The position numbers and the translations under genes were made by a program. Shown here piece after piece: positions 19,506 to 28,400 of a stretch of DNA of 64,000 nucleotides. This DNA is from Methylomonas sp. 11b (GTDB lineage Bacteria; Pseudomonadota; Gammaproteobacteria; Methylococcales; Methylomonadaceae). Within the stretch, counting starts at the first letter, position 1. Every line of letters starts with the position of its first letter. The stretch lies in NCBI RefSeq assembly GCF_000515215.1, contig NZ_KI911557.1:3839741-3903740 (forward strand), in the 5' to 3' direction. Below the pieces are notes generated by a model. It made no database searches. It saw only the letters and a list, made by a program, of their open reading frames with translations, and had not been told where the DNA came from.

Positions 19506-20147
19506 TCAGCCCAGTTTGACGATGATGTCTTCCAGTACATTCGCGGTGGCATGAACCTTGTCGGCGGCATTGGACAGATGCCGGTAAAGCTCGCGTTGTT
19601 TAAACATGTTTAAGTAGTCTTCCCCTTGGAATAAGTCGGCGATGGCCTTGCGGTACATCTTCTCGATACGGCGTTCCGAATGGCGGGCGGCAAAGGCGTG
19701 TTGTTCGGCCTCGGAAGGATGTTTGCCCAAGACTGCGAAGCCGCGCTCCAGCGCTTTGATGCCCACTTGCAGCTCGATGACCATCGCCTGTGAATGGCTG
19801 TCGGGGTTCAGTTCCAGTGCTTCCATCTCGTTATAAGTGCTTTTGCAATAGGTAACGATGCTGTCCATGGAGGCGATGGCGCGATAAATGTCTTCGCGGT
19901 CTATCGGCGTGGCAAACGAGCTGTTTAGTTCGTGCAGGTTGTGAATGCGGATCCGGTCGGCTTCGTGTTCGTCTTCTTTCAGCATCTTGCCGGCTTCCAC
20001 CGATTCGCTGGCCATGAAGCGGACCAGATTGTCGACGGTGACGCAGACCTGCTGGCACTGTTGGTGCAGTAACAGATAAAAGTCTGCGGTTTTGGGGAAT
20101 ATTCTCTGGAACAGCCGTGAGGCCAGTGAAAGCTTGGGAGATGACAT
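19506..20147 (-). CDS. DUF47 (PhoU-like) protein, partner of Pit transporter
   Basis: The 213 aa all-helical protein of the DUF47/TIGR00153 family is related to PhoU. It contains the acidic helix region KMLKEDEHEADRIRIHNLHE that in PhoU-like proteins binds metals. It lies 14 bp downstream of the pit gene on the same strand. Such pairs are thought to regulate low-affinity phosphate transport. The order pit then DUF47 is the reverse of the more frequent order. Confidence 0.9.
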   Translation of the reverse strand: MSSPKLSLASRLFQRIFPKTADFYLLLHQQCQQVCVTVDNLVRFMASESVEAGKMLKEDEHEADRIRIHNLHELNSSFATPIDREDIYRAIASMDSIVTYCKSTYNEMEALELNPDSHSQAMVIELQVGIKALERGFAVLGKHPSEAEQHAFAARHSERRIEKMYRKAIADLFQGEDYLNMFKQRELYRHLSNAADKVHATANVLEDIIVKLG

Positions 20148-20161
20148 GAAGATTGCAGTGG

Positions 20162-21196
20162 CTATTTAAGAAGGTAATCGAATATCAGAAAACTGATGCA
20201 GGCGATGATTGCCGAGCCGGGGATGGTGATCAGCCAGGTTCGCAAAATTTCCAAGGCTTTTCCCCAGCGCACCGCTCTTGGGCGATCAGAGGCGCCAATA
20301 CCCATGATCGACGATGCCACTACATGCGTCGTGGACACCGGTGCGCCCATCAGCGAGCTGCCGAAAATGGTCAGGCATGCGCTCAGTTGGGCATTTAGGG
20401 CGTGGATCGGGCGGATTTTATAGATGGCAAAACCTAAGGTCCGCACTATGCGCCAGCCGCCGGTCAGCACGCCGGCGGTCATGGCGCAAGCGCAAAACAA
20501 CATCACCCAGCCTGGTACTTTAAAGCTGTCGATTTCCCCGCTAAGTAACAAAATCAAGGTCAACACGCCCATGCTTTTTTGCGCATCGTTGGCGCCGTGA
20601 GCAAAAGCCAGCGCGGCGGCGGTTAGCCACTGGACGTTACGAAGCTGCCGATTAATGCTTGGCGATGCGGACCGCAATAAGAACATCGTCAGTCGCTGAA
20701 TTACAAAGCCTACCAGAAAGCCCAAGACGGGCGAGAGCAGTAAAGCCAGTAGAATTTTGCTGAAGCCATGTATTCGGCCGTCGCTTAATTCGTTGAATCC
20801 CCAGGCGATGGGTTCGCTGCCTATGCCGATTAGCGTGGCGCCGATCAAGCCGCCTACCAGTGCGTGCGAGGAGGAGGATGGGAGGCCGCGCCACCAGGTA
20901 AACAAATTCCAGAACACCGCGGCAAAAAGGCCTGACACCACGATTAACAGCGCATCGGCTTTGGGGATAAAGGAAAGGTCGAGCAAGGTGCCTACTGTAT
21001 TGGCGACGGCAGTTCCGCCGAGTAGCGGCCCCAGGAATTCGAAGATTGCAACCAGCATAACCGCCTGAGCCGGCGTCATCGCGCGGGAGGCGATGACGCT
21101 GGCAATGATATTGGAGGCATCATGAAAACCATTGGTGTAATCAAATACCAGTACAATGATGATCGCAACACCGATAAACGGAACCAATGCCTCCAA
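20162..21196 (-). CDS. Inorganic phosphate transporter, PiT family
   Basis: The 344 aa inner-membrane protein has about ten hydrophobic segments. It carries two copies of the PiT signature: FDYTNGFHDASNIIAS near the N-terminus and AHGANDAQKSMGV in the second half. It transports phosphate (as metal phosphate in the E. coli Pit proteins) driven by protons. It is the first gene of a two-gene unit with the DUF47 protein. Confidence 0.94.
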   Translation of the reverse strand: MEALVPFIGVAIIIVLVFDYTNGFHDASNIIASVIASRAMTPAQAVMLVAIFEFLGPLLGGTAVANTVGTLLDLSFIPKADALLIVVSGLFAAVFWNLFTWWRGLPSSSSHALVGGLIGATLIGIGSEPIAWGFNELSDGRIHGFSKILLALLLSPVLGFLVGFVIQRLTMFLLRSASPSINRQLRNVQWLTAAALAFAHGANDAQKSMGVLTLILLLSGEIDSFKVPGWVMLFCACAMTAGVLTGGWRIVRTLGFAIYKIRPIHALNAQLSACLTIFGSSLMGAPVSTTHVVASSIMGIGASDRPRAVRWGKALEILRTWLITIPGSAIIACISFLIFDYLLK

Positions 21197-21218
21197 AATA
21201 GCGACGGGTTAATGCGGA

Positions 21219-21611
21219 TTAATTGACGACGTTGTGACCGCGCTGTCTGAGGCAGTTGCGGTAGGCATTTTTATAGCTGTCGTTGGAATGTATGCCTTGT
21301 TGAGCGCCGCCGCCAATACCGCCGGCCGCGGCGCCAATGGCAGCGCCGGTGCCAGGGTTGCCGACTACCGCGCCAATTGCCGCGCCGCCCGCCGCGCCTA
21401 TCAAGCCGCCGACGGCTGCACCGGTCGCAGTGTCCTTAACCGTGCTGGCCGACTGCGAAGCCAACTGTTCGCATTCCTGCATGTCTTGATTCAAACGGAA
21501 CGCATTGGGATCGTTATAGGTGTCCACGGTGGGAGTCCAGCCGGTGGTGGTGGCGCAACCTGCGACTAACAAGCTGGTTGCTAAAATCGATTTAAACGGT
21601 AATTTATGCAT
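21219..21611 (-). CDS. Glycine-zipper lipoprotein
   Basis: The 130 aa protein starts with a lipoprotein signal peptide ending in the lipobox LVAGC. It is therefore predicted to be lipid-anchored, probably to the outer membrane. The centre is a glycine-zipper stretch (GAAVGGLIGAAGGAAIGAVVG and a second GAAIGAAAGGIGGG), which usually forms paired membrane-inserting helices. The C-terminus has two cysteines. The function of this family is not established. It is 22 bp upstream of pit and could share its transcript. Confidence 0.88.
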   Translation of the reverse strand: MHKLPFKSILATSLLVAGCATTTGWTPTVDTYNDPNAFRLNQDMQECEQLASQSASTVKDTATGAAVGGLIGAAGGAAIGAVVGNPGTGAAIGAAAGGIGGGAQQGIHSNDSYKNAYRNCLRQRGHNVVN

Positions 21612-21699
21612 AACAAGTCTCCTTCAATAATGCTGAATGCATCGGTAGTGTTCCAGAGAGTAGTTCATTTTGCACTGTTTTGGAAATTTACAAGTCAAA

Positions 21700-21728
21700 T
21701 TGACACTGGCAAGCCTGTCACGTATGAT
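21700..21728 (+). promoter_or_regulatory. Sigma-70 promoter of rpmH
   Basis: Consensus TTGACA at 21700-21705, a 17 bp spacer and TATGAT at 21723-21728 lie 45 bp before the rpmH start. This is the strongest housekeeping promoter seen in the window. Confidence 0.8.
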
Positions 21729-21772
21729 TCGCAGCCTTTTTTATCCGTTTTTATCACCATAGGCAGTAGCAC

Positions 21773-21907
21773 ATGAAAAGAACTTATCAACCCAGCAAAA
21801 TTAAACGCGCAAGAACTCACGGCTTTCGTGCCAGAATGGCTACCGTAGGTGGTCGCAAAGTGATCAATGCGCGCAGAGCCAAAGGCCGCGCTTCGCTGAC
21901 GGTTTAA
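21773..21907 (+). CDS. rpmH: 50S ribosomal protein L34
   Basis: The 44 aa very basic protein ([20 protein letters not shown] at the N-terminus) is a textbook bL34. It is the first gene of the rpmH-rnpA-yidD-yidC-mnmE group. In many gammaproteobacteria dnaA lies just on the other side, but here a glycine-zipper gene does. Confidence 0.98.
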   Translation: MKRTYQPSKIKRARTHGFRARMATVGGRKVINARRAKGRASLTV

Positions 21908-22276
21908 TTGTCGGCGGAAGATTTCGGCTTTCCCGATCAGTATCGGCTAGGGACGCCCGCTGAGTATAAAAAAGTATTTACCAATCCCGTAAAGTCCACA
22001 GATAAATATTTTACGGTATTGGCGACGAGCAATATCCTGCAGCATCCGCGGCTGGGTTTGGCCATCGCAAAAAAAACTATAAAAAAAGCAGTCGCACGGA
22101 ACCGCATAAAAAGGGCTGTCAGGGAAAGTTTTAGATTACAGCGTCAACATATCGTCAGCATTGATATTGTTGTTTTGGCACGAGGCGATGCAGCAAATGC
22201 AGCCTCGCCCATATTGAGGAAGTCATTGGAAAGGCATTGGCATAAACTGGTAGATCGATGCGATTCCTGCTCATAA
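21908..22276 (+). CDS. rnpA: Ribonuclease P protein component
   Basis: The 122 aa basic protein assists the RNase P RNA in 5' maturation of tRNAs. The RNR motif region is clear ([18 protein letters not shown]), preceded by the family pattern [11 protein letters not shown]. No ATG is available. TTG directly abutting the rpmH stop is the likely start and gives the usual N-terminus. The 3' end overlaps yidD by 19 bp. Confidence 0.95.
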   Translation: MSAEDFGFPDQYRLGTPAEYKKVFTNPVKSTDKYFTVLATSNILQHPRLGLAIAKKTIKKAVARNRIKRAVRESFRLQRQHIVSIDIVVLARGDAANAASPILRKSLERHWHKLVDRCDSCS

Positions 22277-22482
22277 CCCTGATCAAGGTTTACAAATACT
22301 TCATAAGTCCTTTGCTGGGACCCAGATGTCGTTTTTATCCCAGCTGTTCAAGTTATGGCTTAGAGGCAATCCAGATTCATGGTGCTTTCAAAGGCTCTTA
22401 CCTCACGCTTCGACGATTATTGAAATGCCATCCGTTCCACGAGGGTGGCATCGATCCTGTTCCGGAAAAATTGAGTAAATAA
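22258..22482 (+). CDS. yidD: Membrane protein insertion efficiency factor YidD
   Basis: The 74 aa protein has the family hallmark [26 protein letters not shown] with three conserved cysteines, then HEGGIDPVP. It associates with the inner membrane near YidC. It overlaps rnpA and ends 2 bp before yidC, indicating tight coupling. Confidence 0.96.
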   Translation: MRFLLITLIKVYKYFISPLLGPRCRFYPSCSSYGLEAIQIHGAFKGSYLTLRRLLKCHPFHEGGIDPVPEKLSK

Positions 22483-22484
22483 CA

Positions 22485-24191
22485 ATGGATAACATAAGAT
22501 TTGTACTTGTCATGGCGATGTTGATGATCTCCTACATGTTGTGGGAGTCATGGCAGATTGATTACGGTCCCAAGCCGCAGGCCATCATCTCCGACAAGCC
22601 CATTGTAGCCGGCGATGCCGGGACTGTGGCTAATGCGGATCCCGCCCAGCCAGGTACACAACAAACTGCCGGTCAGGCTGCTGCTGCGCAAGTTGCCGCC
22701 GACAAAGTCGTCAAAGTCAAAACCGATGTGTTTGCACTGGAAATCGATACCGAAGGCGGTACCTTACGCAACCTGGATTTGTTGCAATATCCGCACGAGA
22801 AAGAAAATTCCGCAGTCAGCGCGGCTTATGCCTTGATAGGTATGCAAGCGCCGGCGAAAGATTTATCGCCGATTCGGCTGTTCGATAGCAGTCCGGAAAA
22901 AATGTTTTTGGCGCAAACCGGTCTAGTCGCCAGTCAGAATTCCGCTGCTGCTCCCGATCATCACGCGGTGTTCACTGCCGAGCAAACGTCCTATGAGTTG
23001 GCAGACGGTCAAGAGCAAATCAGCATCCCGCTAACGTGGACTAATCAACAAGGTTTGAAAGTCACCAAAACCTTTACGTTCAAACGCGGCAGCTATTTGG
23101 TGCAAGTCGAGCAAAAAGTCGCCAACCAAACCGCCAACCCTTGGGTCGGCAAACAGTACGACCAACTGTTGCGGGTCGAGCACAGCGATAAAAGCAATAA
23201 CAACTTCATCAGAACTTACTCCGGTGGCGTGGTTTACACCGAGAAAGACAAGTACAAAAAAGTTAAATACGAAGACATGGCAGACGACACCTTAAACGTC
23301 GTTAGCCAAGGCGGTTGGAGTGCGTTTATCCAGCATTACTTCGCCGCTGCCTGGATTCCGCCTGCGGATCAGGAAAACCATTTTTACACCAAAGCCCTGA
23401 ACGATGCCCGTTATGTCATCGGTTCCTATTCGCCGGATGTCAGCGTGCCCGCCAATGGCGAAGCGGTGCTTAAATCGCAATTGTTTGTTGGTCCCAAAAT
23501 TCAGCCGGTCATGGAAGCCATTGCCCCAGGTCTGGAATTGACAGTCGATTACAGTTGGTTGACCGTGGTAGCCAAGCCTATCTACTGGCTGCTGAACCAA
23601 ATCTACGGTTACGTGGAAAACTGGGGTGTGGCAATTTTGGGTGTGACTCTGTGTATCAAATTGCTGTTCTTTAAGCTGTCGAAAGCCAGCTTCCAGTCCA
23701 TGGCAAAAATGCGCAAAATCCAGCCGCGCTTGAAAGAGCTGCAAGAGCGTTATCCCGACGACCGCCAGAAGTTCAACACCGAAATGATGGCGATGTACAA
23801 AAAGGAAAAAGTGAATCCGCTCGGCGGCTGTTTGCCGATCATGGTGCAGATTCCGGTGTTCATTTCCCTGTATTGGGTATTGATCGAAACGGTGGAATTG
23901 CGTCAGGCCGAGTTTGCCTTGTGGATACATGACTTGTCCGCGCAAGACCCATTCTATCTGTTGCCGATCCTGTACGGCATCACCATGAAGATTCAGCAAA
24001 GCTTGAATCCGGCACCTATCGATCCGCTGCAAGCCCAGGTGATGAAAATGTTCCCTATCGTTTTCACCGTGTTCTTCCTGTTCTTCCCATCCGGTTTGGT
24101 ACTGTACTGGATCTGCAACAACAGCTTGTCGATCATTCAACAGTGGTACATCACCAAACACGTGCTGGCCGAAGACAATCACGCCCACTAA
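22485..24191 (+). CDS. yidC: Membrane protein insertase YidC
   Basis: The 568 aa insertase has an N-terminal signal-anchor helix (about 5-20) and a large periplasmic beta domain (about 60-340). The conserved C-terminal core has five transmembrane helices, including YWLLNQIYGYVENWGVAI and NPLGGCLPIMVQIPVFISLY. It inserts inner-membrane proteins with or without SecYEG. Length and domain order match gammaproteobacterial YidC. Confidence 0.97.
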   Translation: MDNIRFVLVMAMLMISYMLWESWQIDYGPKPQAIISDKPIVAGDAGTVANADPAQPGTQQTAGQAAAAQVAADKVVKVKTDVFALEIDTEGGTLRNLDLLQYPHEKENSAVSAAYALIGMQAPAKDLSPIRLFDSSPEKMFLAQTGLVASQNSAAAPDHHAVFTAEQTSYELADGQEQISIPLTWTNQQGLKVTKTFTFKRGSYLVQVEQKVANQTANPWVGKQYDQLLRVEHSDKSNNNFIRTYSGGVVYTEKDKYKKVKYEDMADDTLNVVSQGGWSAFIQHYFAAAWIPPADQENHFYTKALNDARYVIGSYSPDVSVPANGEAVLKSQLFVGPKIQPVMEAIAPGLELTVDYSWLTVVAKPIYWLLNQIYGYVENWGVAILGVTLCIKLLFFKLSKASFQSMAKMRKIQPRLKELQERYPDDRQKFNTEMMAMYKKEKVNPLGGCLPIMVQIPVFISLYWVLIETVELRQAEFALWIHDLSAQDPFYLLPILYGITMKIQQSLNPAPIDPLQAQVMKMFPIVFTVFFLFFPSGLVLYWICNNSLSIIQQWYITKHVLAEDNHAH

Positions 24192-24196
24192 AACGC

Positions 24197-25537
24197 ATGC
24201 GTGACGGCGACACCATAGCCGCCATTGCCACGCCGCCCGGTAACGGCGGCGTCGGCGTCATTCGCATCTCCGGGCCGTCCGCGCCCGGAATCGTGCAAAG
24301 CCTCACCGGCAAAAATCTTCCCAAACCTCGCTACGCACAATATGCCAATTTCCTCGATGCCGATGGCCGGGTGATCGACAGCGGATTGCTGTTGTATTTT
24401 GCCGCGCCGGCTTCGTTTACCGGTGAACAGGTTGTAGAACTGCAAGGCCACGGCGGCAGCGTGGTGTTGGATATGCTGCTGCGGCGAGTATTGGCCCTGG
24501 GCGCGCGACTGGCGAATCCCGGCGAATTCAGTCAGCGGGCTTTTCTGAATAACAAAATCGATTTGGCTCAAGCCGAAGCCATAGCCGACCTGATCAGCAG
24601 CGGCACCGAGCAAGCCGTGCGCTCTGCGCAGCAATCTATGCAAGGCGTGTTTTCCGAACAGATTAACGAATTGATAGATGAACTGATCGAACTGCGGGTG
24701 TTTATCGAAGCGGCCATTGATTTTGTCGATGAAGAAATCGACTTTCTTGGTGATGGCGTGGTAGCCGGGCGCATAGCGCGCTTGCAAAGTAAACTTGCCG
24801 AAATCTGTAAAACCGCTCAGCAGGGCAGGCTGTTACATGACGGCATGACCGTGGTGCTGGCCGGCAAACCCAATGCCGGCAAATCCAGTTTATTGAACGC
24901 CCTGGCCGGTCATGATGCGGCCATCGTGACCGATATTGCCGGCACCACGCGTGACGTGCTGCGCGAACGTATTCAACTGGATGGCATGCCTTTGCATATC
25001 ATCGATACCGCAGGCTTGCACGACAGCGACAACCCGGTCGAGCAGGAAGGCATCCGCCGCGCCCGCCAGGAAATTGCCAAGGCCGACCGAATTTTACTCT
25101 TGATAGACAGCACCGACCCGGATGGCGCCAGCCTGGACGCCAGTCTGCCGGCCAATATAGCGGTCACCAAAGTGTTCAATAAAATCGATTTGGTCGGCGG
25201 CCAGCCCCAGGCCTTGGAAACACCGCACGGCGCGGAAATTCATCTGTCCATCAAACACCGATTGGGACTGGATTTACTGCGCCAACACCTGAAGCAAAGC
25301 ATGGGCTTTACCGAAAGCGCGGATAACGTGTTTGTCGCTAGAACGCGCCACATCCAAGCCCTGCAACTGGCGGCGCAGGCCGTCGACCGCGCCGCCGAGC
25401 AATTGCAGCATCAAGCCCACGAACTGGTTGCCGAAGAACTGCGCCAGGCGCAAACCAGCTTATCCGCCATCACCGGCGAATTTACCTCGGATGATCTCTT
25501 AGGCGAAATTTTTTCCAGCTTTTGTATCGGCAAATAA
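24197..25537 (+). CDS. mnmE: tRNA modification GTPase MnmE
   Basis: With MnmG it makes 5-carboxymethylaminomethyl (or related) modification at wobble uridine 34. The 446 aa protein shows the N-terminal tetrahydrofolate-binding domain and a G domain with P-loop GKPNAGKSSLLN. The G2/G3 region is DIAGTTRDV...DTAGLH. The invariant C-terminal CIGK carries the catalytic cysteine. The frame is open 18 codons upstream inside yidC. ATG at 24197 gives the family N-terminus (DTIAAIATPPG). Confidence 0.97.
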   Translation: MRDGDTIAAIATPPGNGGVGVIRISGPSAPGIVQSLTGKNLPKPRYAQYANFLDADGRVIDSGLLLYFAAPASFTGEQVVELQGHGGSVVLDMLLRRVLALGARLANPGEFSQRAFLNNKIDLAQAEAIADLISSGTEQAVRSAQQSMQGVFSEQINELIDELIELRVFIEAAIDFVDEEIDFLGDGVVAGRIARLQSKLAEICKTAQQGRLLHDGMTVVLAGKPNAGKSSLLNALAGHDAAIVTDIAGTTRDVLRERIQLDGMPLHIIDTAGLHDSDNPVEQEGIRRARQEIAKADRILLLIDSTDPDGASLDASLPANIAVTKVFNKIDLVGGQPQALETPHGAEIHLSIKHRLGLDLLRQHLKQSMGFTESADNVFVARTRHIQALQLAAQAVDRAAEQLQHQAHELVAEELRQAQTSLSAITGEFTSDDLLGEIFSSFCIGK

Positions 25538-25556
25538 GCGCTTGGCGCGGCCCGGA

Positions 25557-25952
25557 TCAATCAATTTGTTCCAATACCACCGGCTTGGCGCTAAATACTT
25601 CGGCAACCAGTTCTAGTTGCGCGGCAAATAGCGGCAGGGTTGGAATTTTCCAGGCTTTGCCGGTGAATTTGGCCAGGATGTTGTTCAGCCAAAGCCGGTC
25701 GGAATTGGCGCGGTGAATAATAAAACGATAGGACTCGCCGTCGTTGAATACCGCAAAGTCTTCCAGCGTGACTTCTATGGTGTGCTCCTCGCCGTAAAGC
25801 CGGGTCTGCACATAAACCTTACGGGCATCGAGATCGAAATTAAATTGGGTTAACTCCGCGATACCTTTCATGATGATGTTCGCGCCCCAAATGATCAGGG
25901 CGTTGGGCGTTAATTTGATGATAAAGCGGATCACGTTGGATTTAAAACTCAT
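25557..25952 (-). CDS. Hypothetical protein, 131 aa
   Basis: I do not recognise this family. The protein has an N-terminal amphipathic/hydrophobic stretch (about 7-30). A beta-rich middle (VYVQTRLYGEEHTIEVTLEDF) and a C-terminal helical half follow. It could be membrane-associated. It converges on mnmE, ending 19 bp from it, and is followed upstream by the SagB-like gene on the same strand. It may share that transcript across a 125 bp gap. Confidence 0.6.
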   Translation of the reverse strand: MSFKSNVIRFIIKLTPNALIIWGANIIMKGIAELTQFNFDLDARKVYVQTRLYGEEHTIEVTLEDFAVFNDGESYRFIIHRANSDRLWLNNILAKFTGKAWKIPTLPLFAAQLELVAEVFSAKPVVLEQID

Positions 25953-26077
25953 GGCGGGCCTTCATATGTTGGCAGGGATAAAGTCATGATTTTAAACATT
26001 GTTGGCGGGATTGTTTCGTAAATATTTCAACGCGGCTCGCCCGCTCGCCAAACCCAAGCTAATCGGGCGTTCGCGAC

Positions 26078-27670
26078 CTATTGGCTCAAATGCGCGTAGG
26101 CCGGAAACGTTTGCAAACGACTGTCATCCAGCGGTTCGCCGATAGTAAAGTGATACAGACTTTGCCAGTCGTTATCCTTTAAACCCAACACGCCATGCAC
26201 TGCATCATCAAAGAAGCAGCCGATGCCGGTGCCGCGCACGCCCGCGGCTTCCGCTTCCAGGTACAAAATCTGTCCCAGCAAGCCGCTTTCCCAAAATAGC
26301 CGGCGATAGCGCCAAGCTTCGGCTTCCACATTCTCTGAAAAGCGCGCCAACATGCCTAAGTTAAATGCGCTGTCGCTGGCGATGGGTTGGTGGCAGGACA
26401 GGGTTTTCGCAGCTTGCCTGATGTTGCCGGCCGTCAGTCGATAAAATTCGAACGGCGCTTCGACTGATTGCCATTCAAAGTCGGCGGAACAAGCCTGTTT
26501 TAATTCCGTCGCCGCATCCGTGGTACGCGGTAGTAAATACAGGCCCGGCTCCAGACCCGCTACCCGATGCACGAATAAGACGATATTGATTTGCGCCGGC
26601 CAGTTCCAGGCCGTAAAGGGTGGTTTTGAATTTGGCATTAGCGCAGCCAGCATGCGATGAAAGTCGGCCAGCGGTAGATCCAGCGATTTGCCGTTGAAAT
26701 GCTGCGCACTGCGGCGTTGGCGAATCAGACGGCTGGCAGGGAGATTGAGGCTGGGCGGGGGCAGATCCAGGCTCGGCAGCGTTACTCGTTCCGCAGTGGT
26801 GGCGGGCTTTATAGCCTGCGCGGAGACTTCGTCGATAATCGGCCAGCGGTAAAAATGCCGGCCGCTTAAACGTTCGGCTTTCCCGAACCATTCGGCGCTT
26901 TGGGCAAGCGCCGGCAAATCTGCAGTGGAGAGCGTGCCATCGGCGGTTTGGCTTGTGTGCAGCCGACAGAATAAATCCGGCGCCTCATGTTCGGTAGCGA
27001 CAAAATCGTCGCTGCGATCCAGCCCCAACCAAGCGGCGATGTCAGCATCGGCAGTCTCGCCGAGCAACTCTATCGACCAACCCAAGCAAGCGGCGGCGTA
27101 ACTTAACGCTGCCAAAGCGTGGCCTATATCATGTTGGCAATAGCGAAAGGCCCGTTCGCCGTATTTCCAAGCTTCCCGCCAGTGGACGGATGACAGACCT
27201 ATATAAACTTCCTTTGTCGCCGTATCGGCCGTAAATCGGCTGCGGCGTTCCAGATGATGATCGTGACTGACATAGTGATATGCGCCGGGCTGCAATAAGT
27301 CCGGGTCGGTGCAAAGCAAATAGGCCTCGGTCGGATGTAAGTTGCCACTGGAGGGATTGCAGCGCAAGGCCCAGCGGTCCGGTCCGAATTGCTTCCATGC
27401 CGACAAACCTAAAGACAGTTCTAATAACAGACCCAGATTGGCCAGGTTTAAAGACTGCGGCTCTATCCGTTCCGGTTTGTCCAAGTCAGCGAACAAACAA
27501 CTTAGCTCGGCGCCAGGCGGCGGCAGTTTCACCGCTTCGCAGCCGCTAAAACGCCGAAACGGATTGGGTTGGTCGTCCCAATCCAACGATTCCGGGCCTT
27601 TGGCGTAGGCATTTAATTGATGTTTGGTGCGGTTGTGGTATTGGATGACGGACTCGGAAGGAGTTGGCAT
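26078..27670 (-). CDS. SagB/ThcOx-type nitroreductase-fold oxidoreductase, two domains
   Basis: The 530 aa protein contains two tandem nitroreductase-like domains. The first (about 90-240) includes SSGNLHPTEAYLL, the flavin-binding pattern of SagB/ThcOx enzymes, and YCQHDIGHALAALSYAAACLG. The second (about 310-520) begins LPASRLIRQRRSAQHF and has GLLGQILYLEAEAAGVRGTGIGCF. SagB proteins oxidise azolines to azoles in peptide natural products. However, no cyclodehydratase, YcaO gene or precursor peptide is visible nearby, so that role is not supported. A general FMN-dependent redox function is the cautious call. Confidence 0.8.
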   Translation of the reverse strand: MPTPSESVIQYHNRTKHQLNAYAKGPESLDWDDQPNPFRRFSGCEAVKLPPPGAELSCLFADLDKPERIEPQSLNLANLGLLLELSLGLSAWKQFGPDRWALRCNPSSGNLHPTEAYLLCTDPDLLQPGAYHYVSHDHHLERRSRFTADTATKEVYIGLSSVHWREAWKYGERAFRYCQHDIGHALAALSYAAACLGWSIELLGETADADIAAWLGLDRSDDFVATEHEAPDLFCRLHTSQTADGTLSTADLPALAQSAEWFGKAERLSGRHFYRWPIIDEVSAQAIKPATTAERVTLPSLDLPPPSLNLPASRLIRQRRSAQHFNGKSLDLPLADFHRMLAALMPNSKPPFTAWNWPAQINIVLFVHRVAGLEPGLYLLPRTTDAATELKQACSADFEWQSVEAPFEFYRLTAGNIRQAAKTLSCHQPIASDSAFNLGMLARFSENVEAEAWRYRRLFWESGLLGQILYLEAEAAGVRGTGIGCFFDDAVHGVLGLKDNDWQSLYHFTIGEPLDDSRLQTFPAYAHLSQ

Positions 27671-27806
27671 GGGTTGGCCTTAATTAAGCTGGGTGTATAT
27701 TCATTCAAGCACACGCCATGCCTCGGCGCATGCAAACCTTTGATTGCGGCGATTCCTGACGCTTGTTGGAAGGCTGCGCGGCGGGACATTGGTGGGCCGG
27801 GCACGG

Positions 27807-27832
27807 CATTCCCACGCGAGAGCGTAGGAATG
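27807..27832. repeat. REP-like imperfect palindrome
   Basis: CATTCCCACGC, a GAGA loop and GCGTAGGAATG form a hairpin with one mismatch in a 264 bp gene-free stretch. Similar CATTCCCACGC palindromes are common interspersed elements in methanotroph genomes as I know them. Nothing else was found in 27671-27934. Confidence 0.5.
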
Positions 27833-27934
27833 TTACAAAGCCAGTCGCCACTTGGCCCAGGGCAATCGCCAATACTTCGACGGGACGAGACGCTCGGCGG
27901 CTAAACCACCTGTCTAATGCTGGGCGGAATCGGG

Positions 27935-28204
27935 TTAATGGGTAACTAACTCTTTTTCCGGAACGACCAAGTCCTCGGTCCAGCACCCAATCGGCCGGCC
28001 CAGATTTAGATCCTGGTCTTCGAAGCGGACTAAAAAAACCGTGAGTCCAGGATCTTCCTCGACATGTCCTTTCATCACGATCACGCCGCGGGCGCCTTCC
28101 TGCGCCAGCACTTCGCCTTCTTCGCTGTCCGGCATACTGCCATCGTCAACAATCGTATGCGCGGCGTACACCACGTCGCCCAAATCCAAATCTTCTACGT
28201 TCAT
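27935..28204 (-). CDS. NifZ-domain-like nitrogen fixation protein, 89 aa
   Basis: The short acidic protein follows the pattern of half a NifZ domain: GDVVYAAHTIVDDGSMPD, EEGEVLAQEGARGVIV and RPIGCWTEDL. This can be compared with NDGTYPG, LLRRGSVGNVI and MVGCRAEELI in the full NifZ at 36362. NifZ acts on P-cluster maturation of the MoFe protein. This small form is probably an accessory factor. It is divergent from iscA-nifUS. The NifA-type site at 28226 lies only 22 bp from its start, and no sigma-54 promoter was found in its direction. Confidence 0.75.
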   Translation of the reverse strand: MNVEDLDLGDVVYAAHTIVDDGSMPDSEEGEVLAQEGARGVIVMKGHVEEDPGLTVFLVRFEDQDLNLGRPIGCWTEDLVVPEKELVTH

Positions 28205-28225
28205 GCTGTGCTCCTGTGAGAGTTT

Positions 28226-28241
28226 TGTAGTAAAGCCGACA
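28226..28241. promoter_or_regulatory. NifA-type upstream activator site (iscA-nifU-nifS)
   Basis: TGT-N10-ACA (TGTAGTAAAGCCGACA) lies about 110 bp upstream of the -24 element of the iscA promoter. This is the usual distance for NifA acting by DNA looping. Confidence 0.7.
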
Positions 28242-28336
28242 AACGCTCTCGGTTTGTTGTGAAACGGCGTGCCGATTAAGGTTGGCCATCTGCCGGCGAG
28301 TGAGCAATTTCAGCGGCTTAGCCGAAATTTTCGCGT

Positions 28337-28355
28337 ATGGCATGCTGGTTGCTTT
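28337..28355 (+). promoter_or_regulatory. Sigma-54 promoter of iscA-nifU-nifS
   Basis: ATGGCATGCTGGTTGCTTT matches the -24/-12 consensus TGGCACG-N4-TTGCT. GG at 28339-28340 and GC at 28351-28352 are separated by exactly 10 bp. It lies 46 bp before the iscA start. Confidence 0.85.
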
Positions 28356-28400
28356 ATCTGTTTACAAAATCAATGCCAAACCCGTTCAGGAGACTTAAAG

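Noticed and set aside
21612..21772. Chromosomal origin next to rpmH
   Set aside because: rpmH often adjoins dnaA/oriC, but dnaA is absent and only two poor TTATCC/TTATCA elements are present.
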